Shown here one piece after another: positions 1-7,762 of a stretch of 64,000 nt of DNA. The notes beneath the pieces were generated by a model. It worked only from the letters and a program-made list of their open reading frames with translations. It searched no databases and was not told the DNA's origin. The DNA is from DTU019 sp050949825 (lineage in GTDB: Bacteria > Bacillota > Syntrophomonadia > Syntrophomonadales > Syntrophomonadaceae): positions 310,001 through 374,000 of the forward strand of contig JBMNGL010000001.1 of the NCBI GenBank assembly GCA_050949825.1, read 5' to 3'. Numbering within the stretch: position 1 is the stretch's first letter; each line of letters starts with the position of its first letter. A program made the translations under genes and the position numbers.

Positions 1-2
1 GC

Positions 3-944
3 ACCTTGAAACAATATCGCTTATTGGTTAAAAAATTGAGGCTGCAGCCTCTGGGACTGGAGCAAGCGGCCGGCAAAATCGAGGCCATGCTGGCAAACCT
101 GGAACCTGCGGTGCGCAATTTGGCATTATGTCATGGCAAAAGCCTGGTATTGGGGCGGGAAACTGTGATCATGGGGATTTTAAACCGCACCCCGGATTCA
201 TTTTATGATGGCGGGCGCTTTAGCCAGTTGGATCAGGCAGTCTGTCATGCCTGCGAAATGCGGGAACAGGGTGCCGCCATTATTGATATCGGCGGGGCTT
301 CGAGCCGCCCCGGGGCTGAGATAGCGGGTGAACAAGAGGAATTAGAACGAGTGTTGCCGCTTGTCAAGCGCCTGGCCGCAGAGGATATGATTCTTTCTAT
401 CGACACCTTCCGGGGCACCGTGGCCAAAGCCTGTCTTGATGCCGGGGCCCATATAATCAATAATATCGGCGGGTTGCAGCTTGATCCGGCCTTGATGCCT
501 GTAATGAAGGAGTGCCAGGCTCCGCTGGTGTTGATGCACAACCGGATGCAAATCAATGCCGGACAGCCATACCAGGATTTGATAGCTGACATTATAGGTG
601 AACTGGATATAATGGTTAAAGACTCTATAGCGGCAGGCCTCGATGCTGACAAGCTGATCATAGATCCTGGCCTTGGTTTTGGGAAAACCCCGGCGGAAAA
701 CCGCTTGCTGATGAAGCACCTGGCCGCCTTTAAGAGCCTGGGTAAGCCGATTCTTATAGGGGGATCGCGCAAGAGATTCATTGGCCAGACCCTTAATCTG
801 GATGTTGACGAACGCCTGGAGGGAAGCCTGGCCATTTTAGCTATAGGAATTTTAAATGGTGCTGATATAATTAGGGTACATGATGTGAAAGAAAGCCGGC
901 GCACAGCCAGTATGATTGATGCCATCAAAAATGAAAATGGATAA
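3..944 (+). CDS. folP: Dihydropteroate synthase, 5' end cut by the window
   Basis: The enzyme joins p-aminobenzoate to hydroxymethyl-dihydropterin pyrophosphate to give dihydropteroate in cytosolic folate synthesis. The frame is open to the window edge, and the first ~45 visible residues resemble the tail of the N-terminal extension seen in many clostridial FolP proteins, so the TTG at 6 is probably internal. The TIM-barrel motifs are in order: MGILNRTPDSF, DIGGASSRPG, SIDT, NNIGG, DPGLGFGKT, GGSRKRF and IRVHDV. The pterin loop has Arg where Val is usual (LNxTPDSF), and the GGESTRPG-type motif reads GGASSRPG; both lie near the substrate loops. The gene overlaps folB by a few bases, as expected for translational coupling. 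Identity is secure; the true start is unseen. Confidence 0.95.
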   Translation, partial: TLKQYRLLVKKLRLQPLGLEQAAGKIEAMLANLEPAVRNLALCHGKSLVLGRETVIMGILNRTPDSFYDGGRFSQLDQAVCHACEMREQGAAIIDIGGASSRPGAEIAGEQEELERVLPLVKRLAAEDMILSIDTFRGTVAKACLDAGAHIINNIGGLQLDPALMPVMKECQAPLVLMHNRMQINAGQPYQDLIADIIGELDIMVKDSIAAGLDADKLIIDPGLGFGKTPAENRLLMKHLAAFKSLGKPILIGGSRKRFIGQTLNLDVDERLEGSLAILAIGILNGADIIRVHDVKESRRTASMIDAIKNENG

Positions 945-1338
945 GATTATCATGCGAGGCTTAAGCTTTTCCGGCCGCCACGGGCTGTTGCCGGATGAAA
1001 GGGACAAGCCGCAGCCTTTTAAAGTCGACCTGGTATTATACCTTGATTTAAAAACAGCCGGTCTTAGAGACGATATAGCCTGTACCGTAGACTATAGCCT
1101 GGTTTATCAGGAGGTACAGCGCCTGGTTGAGGAGGAGTCCTATAGTCTCATTGAAACCCTGGCCGAGCAGATCAGCCGCCGGGTGCTGGTATGCTTTCCG
1201 TTGCTGGCAGCCTTGGAAATCACCGTATATAAACCGGAAGCCCCTATAAAGGGCGAGTTTGATCATATGGCGGTGCAGATATACCGCAGCCGGGAGCAGG
1301 AGGATTTTTCACCCTTAGAGGGAGTAAAGGATGACTGA
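937..1338 (+). CDS. folB: Dihydroneopterin aldolase
   Basis: The enzyme cleaves 7,8-dihydroneopterin to 6-hydroxymethyl-7,8-dihydropterin, the step before FolK. The protein of about 133 residues has the family layout: MRGLSFSGRHG near the N-terminus, the catalytic-site Glu in LLPDE, VDYSLVYQ, SLIETLAEQI and a C-terminal VYKPEAP strand. The start is ambiguous: in-frame ATGs lie at 916, 919, 931 and 937. I chose 937 because MDKIIMRG matches the usual FolB N-terminus. Every option overlaps the end of folP. The stop overlaps the folK start by 8 bases, making folP-folB-folK a tightly coupled operon. Confidence 0.93.
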   Translation: MDKIIMRGLSFSGRHGLLPDERDKPQPFKVDLVLYLDLKTAGLRDDIACTVDYSLVYQEVQRLVEEESYSLIETLAEQISRRVLVCFPLLAALEITVYKPEAPIKGEFDHMAVQIYRSREQEDFSPLEGVKDD

Positions 1339-1825
1339 GGTTTATATCGGTTTGGGCTCTAACCTGGGACACCGGCTGGAAAATATTGAACAGGCTGTGG
1401 CAGAGATTGCTGAGCTGCCTCAGACCAGGGTTACAGCAGCATCGTCTGCTTACCTGACCCCCCCCTGGGGGAACCTTGATCAGGATGCTTTCGTAAATCA
1501 GGTTATCGCTATAGAAACCGGGTTAAAACCCCTGACCCTGTTAAGGGAACTACAACAAATTGAAATTAAAATGGGCCGCCAACCTGAAAAGAAGTGGGGC
1601 CCACGGGTGATAGATCTGGATATACTGTGGTACGGAGGCCAGCAGATTCAATTGCCGGAACTGCAAATACCCCATCCGTACCTGCGCGAAAGGTTGTTTG
1701 TCCTCATCCCTTTGGAAGAAGTGAATCCGGAATTGATCCTTCCAGAAGACGGGATGACTGTTAAGGAGGTGCTCTTTAGAGTATTAGGGCGAGAAAAAAA
1801 CACCGAAATAAAAAAATGTAAATAG
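1331..1825 (+). CDS. folK: 2-amino-4-hydroxy-6-hydroxymethyldihydropteridine pyrophosphokinase
   Basis: FolK transfers pyrophosphate from ATP to hydroxymethyl-dihydropterin, making the FolP substrate. The 164-residue length is normal for a single-domain HPPK. Visible motifs are YIGLGSNLG at the N-terminus, the pterin-binding TPPWGNLDQDAFVNQV, and the signature WGPRVIDLDIL with the two Mg-binding Asp residues, followed by IPHPYLRERLFVLIPL. The short basic tail (EIKKCK) is unremarkable. The ATG lies within the end of folB. About 107 bases without a gene follow before the pantothenate genes, so folK probably ends the folate transcription unit or is followed by a leader-controlled one. Confidence 0.96.
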   Translation: MTEVYIGLGSNLGHRLENIEQAVAEIAELPQTRVTAASSAYLTPPWGNLDQDAFVNQVIAIETGLKPLTLLRELQQIEIKMGRQPEKKWGPRVIDLDILWYGGQQIQLPELQIPHPYLRERLFVLIPLEEVNPELILPEDGMTVKEVLFRVLGREKNTEIKKCK

Positions 1826-1865
1826 GGAATCTCCCACCGATACCCTTTTCAAGACCGCTCGTAAC

Positions 1866-1908
1866 CAGGTTTGGACCGAGACGGCGCGATGCAACGGCAG
1901 TCCAACTG
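1866..1908 (+). promoter_or_regulatory. Structured leader upstream of the pantothenate genes (candidate pan-motif RNA)
   Basis: An inverted repeat pairs TTGGAC (1871-1876) with GTCCAA (1900-1905). It is extended outward by CAG/CTG (1866-1868 and 1906-1908) across a two-base bulge, so the stem is about 9 bp around a 23-base interior. It sits 14 bases before the GGAGG of the first pantothenate gene. The 'pan' RNA motif is a bulged hairpin described upstream of panB/panC-type operons in Firmicutes. Position and bulged-stem form fit, but I could not match the consensus base by base. Confidence 0.35.
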
Positions 1909-1932
1909 TCGATATCCTGAGGAGGTTATGGA

Positions 1933-2817
1933 ATGACAAAAGTCGGTATCATCGGTTTGGGAGTCGTAGGAACGGCTGTTGGGGTGGTACTCAATAACAA
2001 GGGATATGAGATTACGGGTGTGTATGACACGAAATCCGAATCTACACAAGGACTTGTGGAGCGGATTGGTTGTACCCCCTATACATCACCTCAGGAAGTT
2101 TCTCGCTCAGCGGACATATTGTTTATAACCACATCAGACATGGCTATTAAGGGTGTAGCGGACAAACTGGCGGAAAGTAAAGGGTTTCATCGTGGTCAGA
2201 TAGTGATTCATATGAGTGGATCGCAGACCTCGGCATTGTTGGATGGAGCCAAAGCCTTCGGCGCGTTTGTGCTGTCGGTACATCCTTTGCAGTCTTTTGC
2301 CAGTGTTGATCGCGCTGTGGCCAATCTTCCCGGATCCATATTCAGCATTGAAGGCGATCGGGAAGGCTATGCTGCCGGTGCTGCCATTGTAGCCGCTTTG
2401 GGAGGCGAATCTTTTGTCATTGATCGCCAGGCCAAGGTGCTTTATCATGCTGGTGCTTGTACGGTGTCCAATTACCTGGTGACAGTGATTGATTTGGGTA
2501 TACGATTGCTTGAAGCCGCCGGTATTCCTGGTGACAAAGCAAGCCGGGCGCTGTGGCCCCTCATTCAAGGCAGCATTAATAATATCGGTGAAATAGGGAT
2601 CCCTCGGGCCCTGACCGGCCCCATCGCCCGTGGAGATGTGGGAACGGTTGTGCATCATCTGCAGGGGATGGAGGAGAAAATGCCGGATGACAAGCTTTTA
2701 TACGCTTGTATGGGTTTATACACCACTGCCATTGCAGTGGCGAAAGGAACCATTGATGCTGCCCAGGCGGCTGAGTTTAGGGAGATTCTGGCTAAAGAGA
2801 TTGTGACTGAACGCTAA
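1933..2817 (+). CDS. Rossmann-like/DUF2520 reductase, probable alternative ketopantoate reductase
   Basis: An NAD(P)-dependent dehydrogenase of 294 residues. It has an N-terminal dinucleotide-binding fold (GIIGLGVVGTAVG at ~5-17), a middle strand with HMSGSQTSALL and SVHPLQSF, and an all-helical C-terminal half typical of DUF2520 proteins. It precedes panBCD, and no canonical panE is visible here. DUF2520-type proteins next to panB include PanG, reported as an alternative ketopantoate reductase in Francisella and some Firmicutes; that link is from memory. The inferred reaction is reduction of ketopantoate (the PanB product) to pantoate (the PanC substrate). ATG follows a good GAGGAGG. Family assignment is firm; the substrate is inferred from context. 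Confidence 0.75.
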   Translation: MTKVGIIGLGVVGTAVGVVLNNKGYEITGVYDTKSESTQGLVERIGCTPYTSPQEVSRSADILFITTSDMAIKGVADKLAESKGFHRGQIVIHMSGSQTSALLDGAKAFGAFVLSVHPLQSFASVDRAVANLPGSIFSIEGDREGYAAGAAIVAALGGESFVIDRQAKVLYHAGACTVSNYLVTVIDLGIRLLEAAGIPGDKASRALWPLIQGSINNIGEIGIPRALTGPIARGDVGTVVHHLQGMEEKMPDDKLLYACMGLYTTAIAVAKGTIDAAQAAEFREILAKEIVTER

Positions 2818-2868
2818 AGGTTCATTTATGACCACAGAATAGGCAACCTGAAAGGGAGGCATGACAAT

Positions 2869-3699
2869 ATGGCCAAAATAACCACAGCAGTTCTTAAAGA
2901 AATGAAAACACGGCAGGAAAAGATAACCATGTTGACTTCCTATGATTATTCCATGGCGGGTATGGTAGAAGAAGCGGGTATCGACATGATTCTGGTCGGA
3001 GACTCTTTAGGCATGGTTATGCTGGGTTATCCCACCACCTTGCCGGTGACCATGGATGAGATGATACATCATACCCGCACCGTAGCCAGGGCGGCAAAGA
3101 ATACCATGGTGGTTGGAGATATGCCGTTTCTGTCCTATCATATTTCCATACCCGAAGCGGTGCGCAATGCGGGCAGATTTGTTCAGGAGGGCGGAGCCCA
3201 GGCGGTAAAACTTGAAGGTGGGGTGGAAAGGGTCGATACCGTAAAGGCGATCCTGGACGCCCAGATACCGGTTCAAGGACATATCGGGTTAACCCCTCAG
3301 TCGGTCAATCAGTTCGGCGGGTTCAAGGTGCAGGGCAAGGATCTGGAAACAGCCCGCAAACTGATCCGTGATGCCAAAGCCTTGGATGATGCCGGGGTGT
3401 TTTCTATCGTTCTGGAGTGTGTGCCCAGTGAACTGGCCCGGCGCATAACCGCAGAGGTTTCATGCCCCACCATCGGGATCGGGGCCGGTCCCCATTGTGA
3501 TGGTCAGGTGCTGGTCATCAACGATATGCTGGGCATGTTCCATGGTCATATTCCTAAATTTGTGAAGAAATTTGCCAATCTGCAGCCCATAATTGCAGAG
3601 GCGTTAAAGGCTTATAAAGATGAAGTCATGGCCGGAACCTTCCCTGGACCGGAACATGGCTTTACCATTCAGGATGAGGTATTGGAAAAGTTGTATTAA
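2869..3699 (+). CDS. panB: 3-methyl-2-oxobutanoate hydroxymethyltransferase
   Basis: PanB uses methylene-tetrahydrofolate to hydroxymethylate alpha-ketoisovalerate to ketopantoate, the first committed step of pantothenate synthesis. The 276-residue length is normal. Metal ligands sit at the classical positions: Asp45 in ILVGDSLG and Asp84 in VVGDMPF. LEGG, GHIGLTPQS and IGIGAGPHCDGQVLV are also present. The ATG follows GGGAGG. The one-carbon donor ties this enzyme to the folate genes just upstream. It is separated from the reductase gene by about 50 bases and is probably co-transcribed with it and with panC. Confidence 0.97.
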   Translation: MAKITTAVLKEMKTRQEKITMLTSYDYSMAGMVEEAGIDMILVGDSLGMVMLGYPTTLPVTMDEMIHHTRTVARAAKNTMVVGDMPFLSYHISIPEAVRNAGRFVQEGGAQAVKLEGGVERVDTVKAILDAQIPVQGHIGLTPQSVNQFGGFKVQGKDLETARKLIRDAKALDDAGVFSIVLECVPSELARRITAEVSCPTIGIGAGPHCDGQVLVINDMLGMFHGHIPKFVKKFANLQPIIAEALKAYKDEVMAGTFPGPEHGFTIQDEVLEKLY

Positions 3700-3717
3700 C
3701 GAATAAGTCCAGGGTCG

Positions 3718-3738
3718 CCCGGGTTCTAAGAACCCGGG
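3718..3738. terminator. Perfect hairpin between panB and panC
   Basis: Nine bases (CCCGGGTTC) pair perfectly with GAACCCGGG across a TAA loop, in the 74-base panB-panC gap. No T-run follows (the sequence continues AGGCC), so it is a poor intrinsic terminator. An mRNA-stability or processing hairpin that sets panB and panC levels apart is at least as likely. Confidence 0.5.
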
Positions 3739-3773
3739 AGGCCTTTGGTTGATGCTGGGAGGTACAGAGATAA

Positions 3774-4622
3774 ATGCTGATATTGGATCGTGTTGGAACA
3801 GCACAGCAATGGTGTGTTGAGCAGAAGAGAGCAGGGAAAACCATTGGGTTGGTTCCAACCATGGGGTACCTTCATGAGGGCCATCTAGCACTGGTAGAAC
3901 AGGCTCGCCAGCAGTGTGATGTGGTGGTTGTCAGTATATTTGTGAATCCCATGCAATTTGGTGTGGGGGAGGATTTCGAAACCTATCCCCGGGATCTTAG
4001 CCGGGATGTGACTATGCTGGAGGATTTGGGTGCTGATGCCCTGTTTGCACCCTCAATTGCGGAAATGTATCCATTGGGATACAATACCTTTGTTGAGGTT
4101 GGCGGCGACATAACGGCCAGGTTGTGTGGTGCCTCCAGACCAGGTCATTTTAAAGGAGTGGCCACTGTGGTGTCCAAGTTATTCAATATCTGTGTTCCTG
4201 ATCTAGCCTATTTTGGCCAAAAGGATGCTCAGCAGGTAATGGTCTTAGAAAAAATGGTTCGTGAGCTAAATATTCCCCTGGAAATTGTCAGGGTGCCGAT
4301 TGTGCGTGAAGAAGATGGATTGGCCAAAAGTTCACGCAACGTATATTTGGATACGGAGCAGCGCCGGCAAGCTCTGGTGTTGAGCAAGGCCTTGCAAGAG
4401 GCGGAAAGGATGATCATTCAAGGGGAACGGGATGTTGCCAGGCTCAAAGGGATTATGTGCGCAGTTATCGCTGCCAGCCCCCAGGCCGTCATTGATTATG
4501 TTGAAATCTATGATGCGGCTGATCTGGGCGATGTGGAGCAGGTGGACAGAAAGGTGCTTATGGCCCTGGCAGTAAAATTCGGCAGTACAAGACTAATCGA
4601 TAACCTGTTGGTGGAGGTGTAA
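3774..4622 (+). CDS. panC: Pantoate-beta-alanine ligase
   Basis: PanC condenses pantoate and beta-alanine with ATP to give pantothenate via a pantoyl-adenylate. The 282-residue length is normal. The nucleotidyltransferase signature is HEGH (His34 and His37) after VPTMGYLHEG. IFVNPMQFG, FGQKDAQQ and the KSSRN loop (more often MSSRN) follow. The start ATG lies 12 bases after GGGAGG, a rather long gap, but no better start exists. panD begins 3 bases after the stop, so panC and panD should be translated together, delivering beta-alanine where it is used. Confidence 0.97.
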   Translation: MLILDRVGTAQQWCVEQKRAGKTIGLVPTMGYLHEGHLALVEQARQQCDVVVVSIFVNPMQFGVGEDFETYPRDLSRDVTMLEDLGADALFAPSIAEMYPLGYNTFVEVGGDITARLCGASRPGHFKGVATVVSKLFNICVPDLAYFGQKDAQQVMVLEKMVRELNIPLEIVRVPIVREEDGLAKSSRNVYLDTEQRRQALVLSKALQEAERMIIQGERDVARLKGIMCAVIAASPQAVIDYVEIYDAADLGDVEQVDRKVLMALAVKFGSTRLIDNLLVEV

Positions 4623-4624
4623 CC

Positions 4625-4993
4625 ATGTTTCGCAGTATGCTCAATTCAAAAATTCACCGGGCTGTAGTGACAGAAGCCAATCTGAACTATATTGGATCCA
4701 TTACCATCGATGAAGATTTGATAGATGCCGCCGACATCATGGAGAATGAAAAGGTTACCATTGTAAACGTCAATAATGGCGAACGTTTTGAAACCTATGT
4801 TATTGCCGGCCCGCGGGGCTCGGGTGTGATGTGCTTGAATGGTGCTGCTGCCAGGTTGGTGCAGGTGGGTGACATTATCATTATCATAACCTACTGCCAG
4901 CTTGCAGATAGCGAATGCCGAGAGCACCGGCCCACCGTGGTTTTTGTGGACGGGAATAATAAAATCCTGGAGATTAGTAATCCTGGAGATTAG
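4625..4993 (+). CDS. panD: Aspartate 1-decarboxylase
   Basis: PanD decarboxylates L-aspartate to beta-alanine, the second PanC substrate. It is made as a proenzyme that self-cleaves between Gly24 and Ser25 to form a pyruvoyl cofactor; IGSITID with Ser25 is intact here. Other family marks are the early LNSKIHRA with Lys9, and NGAAAR with the tetramer-lining residues. The length of 122 fits. The C-terminus ends within a 16-base tandem duplication that rewrote the last residues (see the repeat at 4965). Aspartate is also the NadB substrate, so panD and the nad genes downstream share a precursor. Confidence 0.97.
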   Translation: MFRSMLNSKIHRAVVTEANLNYIGSITIDEDLIDAADIMENEKVTIVNVNNGERFETYVIAGPRGSGVMCLNGAAARLVQVGDIIIIITYCQLADSECREHRPTVVFVDGNNKILEISNPGD

Positions 4994-4996
4994 TAA
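4965..4996. repeat. 16-base tandem duplication over the panD stop
   Basis: Two adjacent perfect copies of TCCTGGAGATTAGTAA. Because 16 is not a multiple of three, the second copy is read in another frame and its TAG ends panD, so the duplication changed the C-terminal tail. It looks like a recent slippage or repair event. Confidence 0.85.
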
Positions 4997-5011
4997 ATAG
5001 AGATAGAAGGG

Positions 5012-5935
5012 ATGGCTATGCAAAAAAACGAGCATTGGCAAGAGACCATTGCGCGCTTAAAAAAAAATAAGGGAGCTGTAATCTTAGCCCATTATTATCA
5101 GCTGCCGGAAATTCAAGAAGTGGCTGATTTTGTCGGAGACTCTTTCAACCTGGCCTTGCAGGCGGCTGCAACCGAGGCCCGGGTGATTGTATTCTGTGGG
5201 GTTCGCTTTATGGCGGAGAGTGCCAAGATATTGAATCCTGCCAAAACGGTTTTGCTTCCCGCCGCTGAAGCGGGTTGCCCCATGGCGGATATGGTTTCCG
5301 CCGAGCAGCTCAGGGCATTGAAAAAGCAGCATCCCGGGGCTGCGGTAATAAGCTATGTAAATTCTTCGGCCGAAGTGAAGGCTGAAAGTGATCTATGTTG
5401 TACTTCTTCCAATGCACTGGCAGTAGTGGAGAGCATACCCCGCGAACAGGAGATTATCTTTGTTCCCGATCGCAACCTGGGGGCCTATATTACGGAGCAA
5501 ACCGGGCGCGACATGGTGCTCTGGCCAGGCTGCTGCCCTATTCATGATGAATTGAGGCGAAAGGACATAACAGCCCGCCAGCAGGAGCGCCCAGAGGCTA
5601 AGGTGGTGGTGCATCCGGAATGCAGGCCGGAAATCACTGCCAGGGCTGATGCCGTCTGCTCAACGGGCGGAATCCTGGAATATGTAAAGAATAGCCCTGA
5701 GCGGGAATTTATTATTGGAACTGAAGAGGGTTTCCTCTATACCCTGCAAAAGAATTGTCCTGATAAAGATTTTTATTTAGCCCGCAGCGGGTTTCGTTGT
5801 CCTGACATGAAATTAATCACCTTGCCCATACTGGCAGCATGTTTGGAAAAAGGCCAGTACGAAGTCGAGGTGCCGGAAACGATCAGGGGCAAAGCCGACG
5901 AGGCCTTGCGGAGGATGCTGTCAATTCGGCCCTAA
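5012..5935 (+). CDS. nadA: Quinolinate synthase
   Basis: NadA condenses iminoaspartate with dihydroxyacetone phosphate to quinolinate, using a [4Fe-4S] cluster. The protein has 307 residues. Likely cluster ligands are Cys62 (FCGVRFMAE), a Cys in WPGCCPIH (174/175) and Cys263 (FRCPDMK); these match the three-Cys pattern of the family. LAHYYQ, YVNSSAEVKAESD and the TGG loop in VCSTGGIL are present. Extra cysteines around 129/130, 216 and 249 could play a redox role. It follows panD by 18 bases and precedes nadB by 24, so it is inferred to be the first nad gene of the run. Confidence 0.97.
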   Translation: MAMQKNEHWQETIARLKKNKGAVILAHYYQLPEIQEVADFVGDSFNLALQAAATEARVIVFCGVRFMAESAKILNPAKTVLLPAAEAGCPMADMVSAEQLRALKKQHPGAAVISYVNSSAEVKAESDLCCTSSNALAVVESIPREQEIIFVPDRNLGAYITEQTGRDMVLWPGCCPIHDELRRKDITARQQERPEAKVVVHPECRPEITARADAVCSTGGILEYVKNSPEREFIIGTEEGFLYTLQKNCPDKDFYLARSGFRCPDMKLITLPILAACLEKGQYEVEVPETIRGKADEALRRMLSIRP

Positions 5936-5959
5936 CAAGGCCCGGCAGGGGGTAGGAGA

Positions 5960-7561
5960 ATGATAATTACCCGTTATATTGAAGAATTGGGGCCCAACAC
6001 GGAGGTGATCCCGACCGATTTTCTCATCGTGGGAACCGGGATTGCCGGCCTGTTTACCGCCTTAAAAGCGGCCCCGCATGGCCAGGTGATAATAGCTACC
6101 AAAAAGCATATTGACGATTCCAATACTGGATTGGCCCAGGGGGGGATTGCTGCCGCAGTACATGAGGAAGACTCCCCCTTTCTTCATCTGGAGGATACCC
6201 TGGAGGCCGGGGCGGGACTTTGCAATATCGAAGCAGTAGATGTCCTGGTGCGCGAAGGACCGGATCGGGTGAAGGAATTAATGGAGGCCGGGGCACAATT
6301 TGACATGAAAAATGGGGCTGTTGCCCTGGCGCGCGAGGGCGCCCACAGCAAAGCCCGCATTTTGCATGCCGCAGATACTACCGGCGCCGCTATTCGCACC
6401 GCTCTGGTGGAAAAGTGTAAAAACAATAAGGGCATCCAAATTAAAGAAGACCAGTTTTTACTGGATATTCTGACTGATGAAGAGGGCCGCGAATGCCTGG
6501 GTGCTCTATTTTATGACGCCAGACAGGGCACTCGCATTATCTATAGCGCACGGGCCGTAATTGTCGCCTCGGGCGGCGCCGGGCAGATTTACAAACACAC
6601 CACCAACCCGGATGTGGCTACAGGCGACGGCATGTCAGCCTGTTTCCGAGCCGGCTGTAAGCTTACCGACATGGAATTTTTCCAATTCCATCCCACCGTA
6701 TTGTATGGTCAGGAATCCCAGCGTTTCTTGATTTCAGAAGCGGTGCGGGGCGAAGGCGCTGTTCTGTACAATAGTGCTGGAGAGCGATTTATGGGGCGTT
6801 ATCATCCGCTTTTGGATTTGGCCCCGCGGGACATTGTCTCCCGGGCTATCTGGAGTGAGCTGCAGGCCAGCGGCGAGCCCTATGTTTATCTGGATATGAC
6901 CATAATCCCCCATGCGCCAGAGCGGTTTCCCAATATTTATCGCACCTGCCAAAAACGGGGCCTGGATTTGACCAGGGAGTATATTCCGGTTTCACCGGCA
7001 GCGCATTACATAATGGGGGGCATTGGCACCAATACTTATGGTGAAACCGATATTCGCGGTTTATATGCCTGCGGGGAAGCTGCTTGCACCGGGGTGCATG
7101 GCGCCAATCGCCTGGCCAGTAATTCCCTTTTGGAAGGGATTGTGTTTGGGCAGCGAATTGTCGATAAAGCGGAAGAGATTATGTACCGGCGCAGAATTGA
7201 CCTGGAAGAGATTTACGCTCAGTTTGATCCAGGCTGGGTGTTTCGCCCCAACCCGGCCGGAGCCTCCCCCGGCCGGGTACGCAGCCGGCTGCGCAATATG
7301 ATGTGGGATCATGTGGGCATCATAAGGAATGAGTCCGGTCTGAAACGGGCCTATTTGGAGATTGAAGAACTCTACAATTCGCTCCGGCGTGAAGGCGATC
7401 TGTTGGAGTATTATGAGACCATAAATATGCTGATCCTGGCCCGCATCATCATTCAGGCTTGCCTGTGGCGCAAAGAGAGCCGGGGAGGCCATTTTCGATC
7501 CGATTATCCGGAAAGGGATGATATGCGCTGGATCAGGGAAATGAGCTTTATTAATTGCTAA
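5960..7561 (+). CDS. nadB: L-aspartate oxidase
   Basis: NadB oxidises L-aspartate to iminoaspartate for NadA; in anaerobes fumarate can replace oxygen as acceptor. It is an FAD enzyme of the fumarate reductase flavoprotein family, 533 residues. The FAD-binding VGTGIAGLFTAL lies after a ~20-residue lead. NTGLAQGGIAAA, the substrate-site region EGAHSKARILH, EFFQFHPT, the RGEGA motif and AACTGVHGANRLASNSLLEG follow. The C-terminal helical domain is complete (SRGGHFRSDYP). ATG follows GTAGGAG. The stop codon abuts a small inserted element that now separates nadB from nadC. Confidence 0.97.
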   Translation: MIITRYIEELGPNTEVIPTDFLIVGTGIAGLFTALKAAPHGQVIIATKKHIDDSNTGLAQGGIAAAVHEEDSPFLHLEDTLEAGAGLCNIEAVDVLVREGPDRVKELMEAGAQFDMKNGAVALAREGAHSKARILHAADTTGAAIRTALVEKCKNNKGIQIKEDQFLLDILTDEEGRECLGALFYDARQGTRIIYSARAVIVASGGAGQIYKHTTNPDVATGDGMSACFRAGCKLTDMEFFQFHPTVLYGQESQRFLISEAVRGEGAVLYNSAGERFMGRYHPLLDLAPRDIVSRAIWSELQASGEPYVYLDMTIIPHAPERFPNIYRTCQKRGLDLTREYIPVSPAAHYIMGGIGTNTYGETDIRGLYACGEAACTGVHGANRLASNSLLEGIVFGQRIVDKAEEIMYRRRIDLEEIYAQFDPGWVFRPNPAGASPGRVRSRLRNMMWDHVGIIRNESGLKRAYLEIEELYNSLRREGDLLEYYETINMLILARIIIQACLWRKESRGGHFRSDYPERDDMRWIREMSFINC

Positions 7562-7571
7562 AGACAATAAG

Positions 7572-7731
7572 GATTCTACTGCATTTCGACCGTATAATTA
7601 GACGTCAAAAAAGTCAAAATTGGGAGGAATGCGAGGTATTTAAACGATGATTCTTAATGAAAAACCACTTATCTTTAAACCATGTATTCACTAATATGCA
7701 ATCAAATAAGGGTTTTTGTAGTGGAGTCAAT
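7572..7731. mobile_element. MITE-like element, copy 1
   Basis: A ~160-base non-coding insert between nadB and nadC. The ends are inverted: GATTCTACTGCA at 7572-7583 against TGTAGTGGAGTC at 7717-7728 (9 of 12 matching), followed by AAT. It is flanked by the 11-base direct repeat AAGACAATAAG at 7561-7571 and 7732-7742, which looks like a target duplication. A diverged copy lies at 43598-43776, sharing the ends and interior blocks such as CCATGTATTCAC. No transposase is encoded, so a non-autonomous element is the simplest reading. Confidence 0.7.
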
Positions 7732-7762
7732 AAGACAATAAGAGGGGAGTACTTAAAACGGG

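Noticed and set aside
245..928. 227-codon minus-strand open frame opposite folP
   Set aside because: Shadow of the strong folP coding frame; no ribosome site, and a composition typical of an antisense frame.
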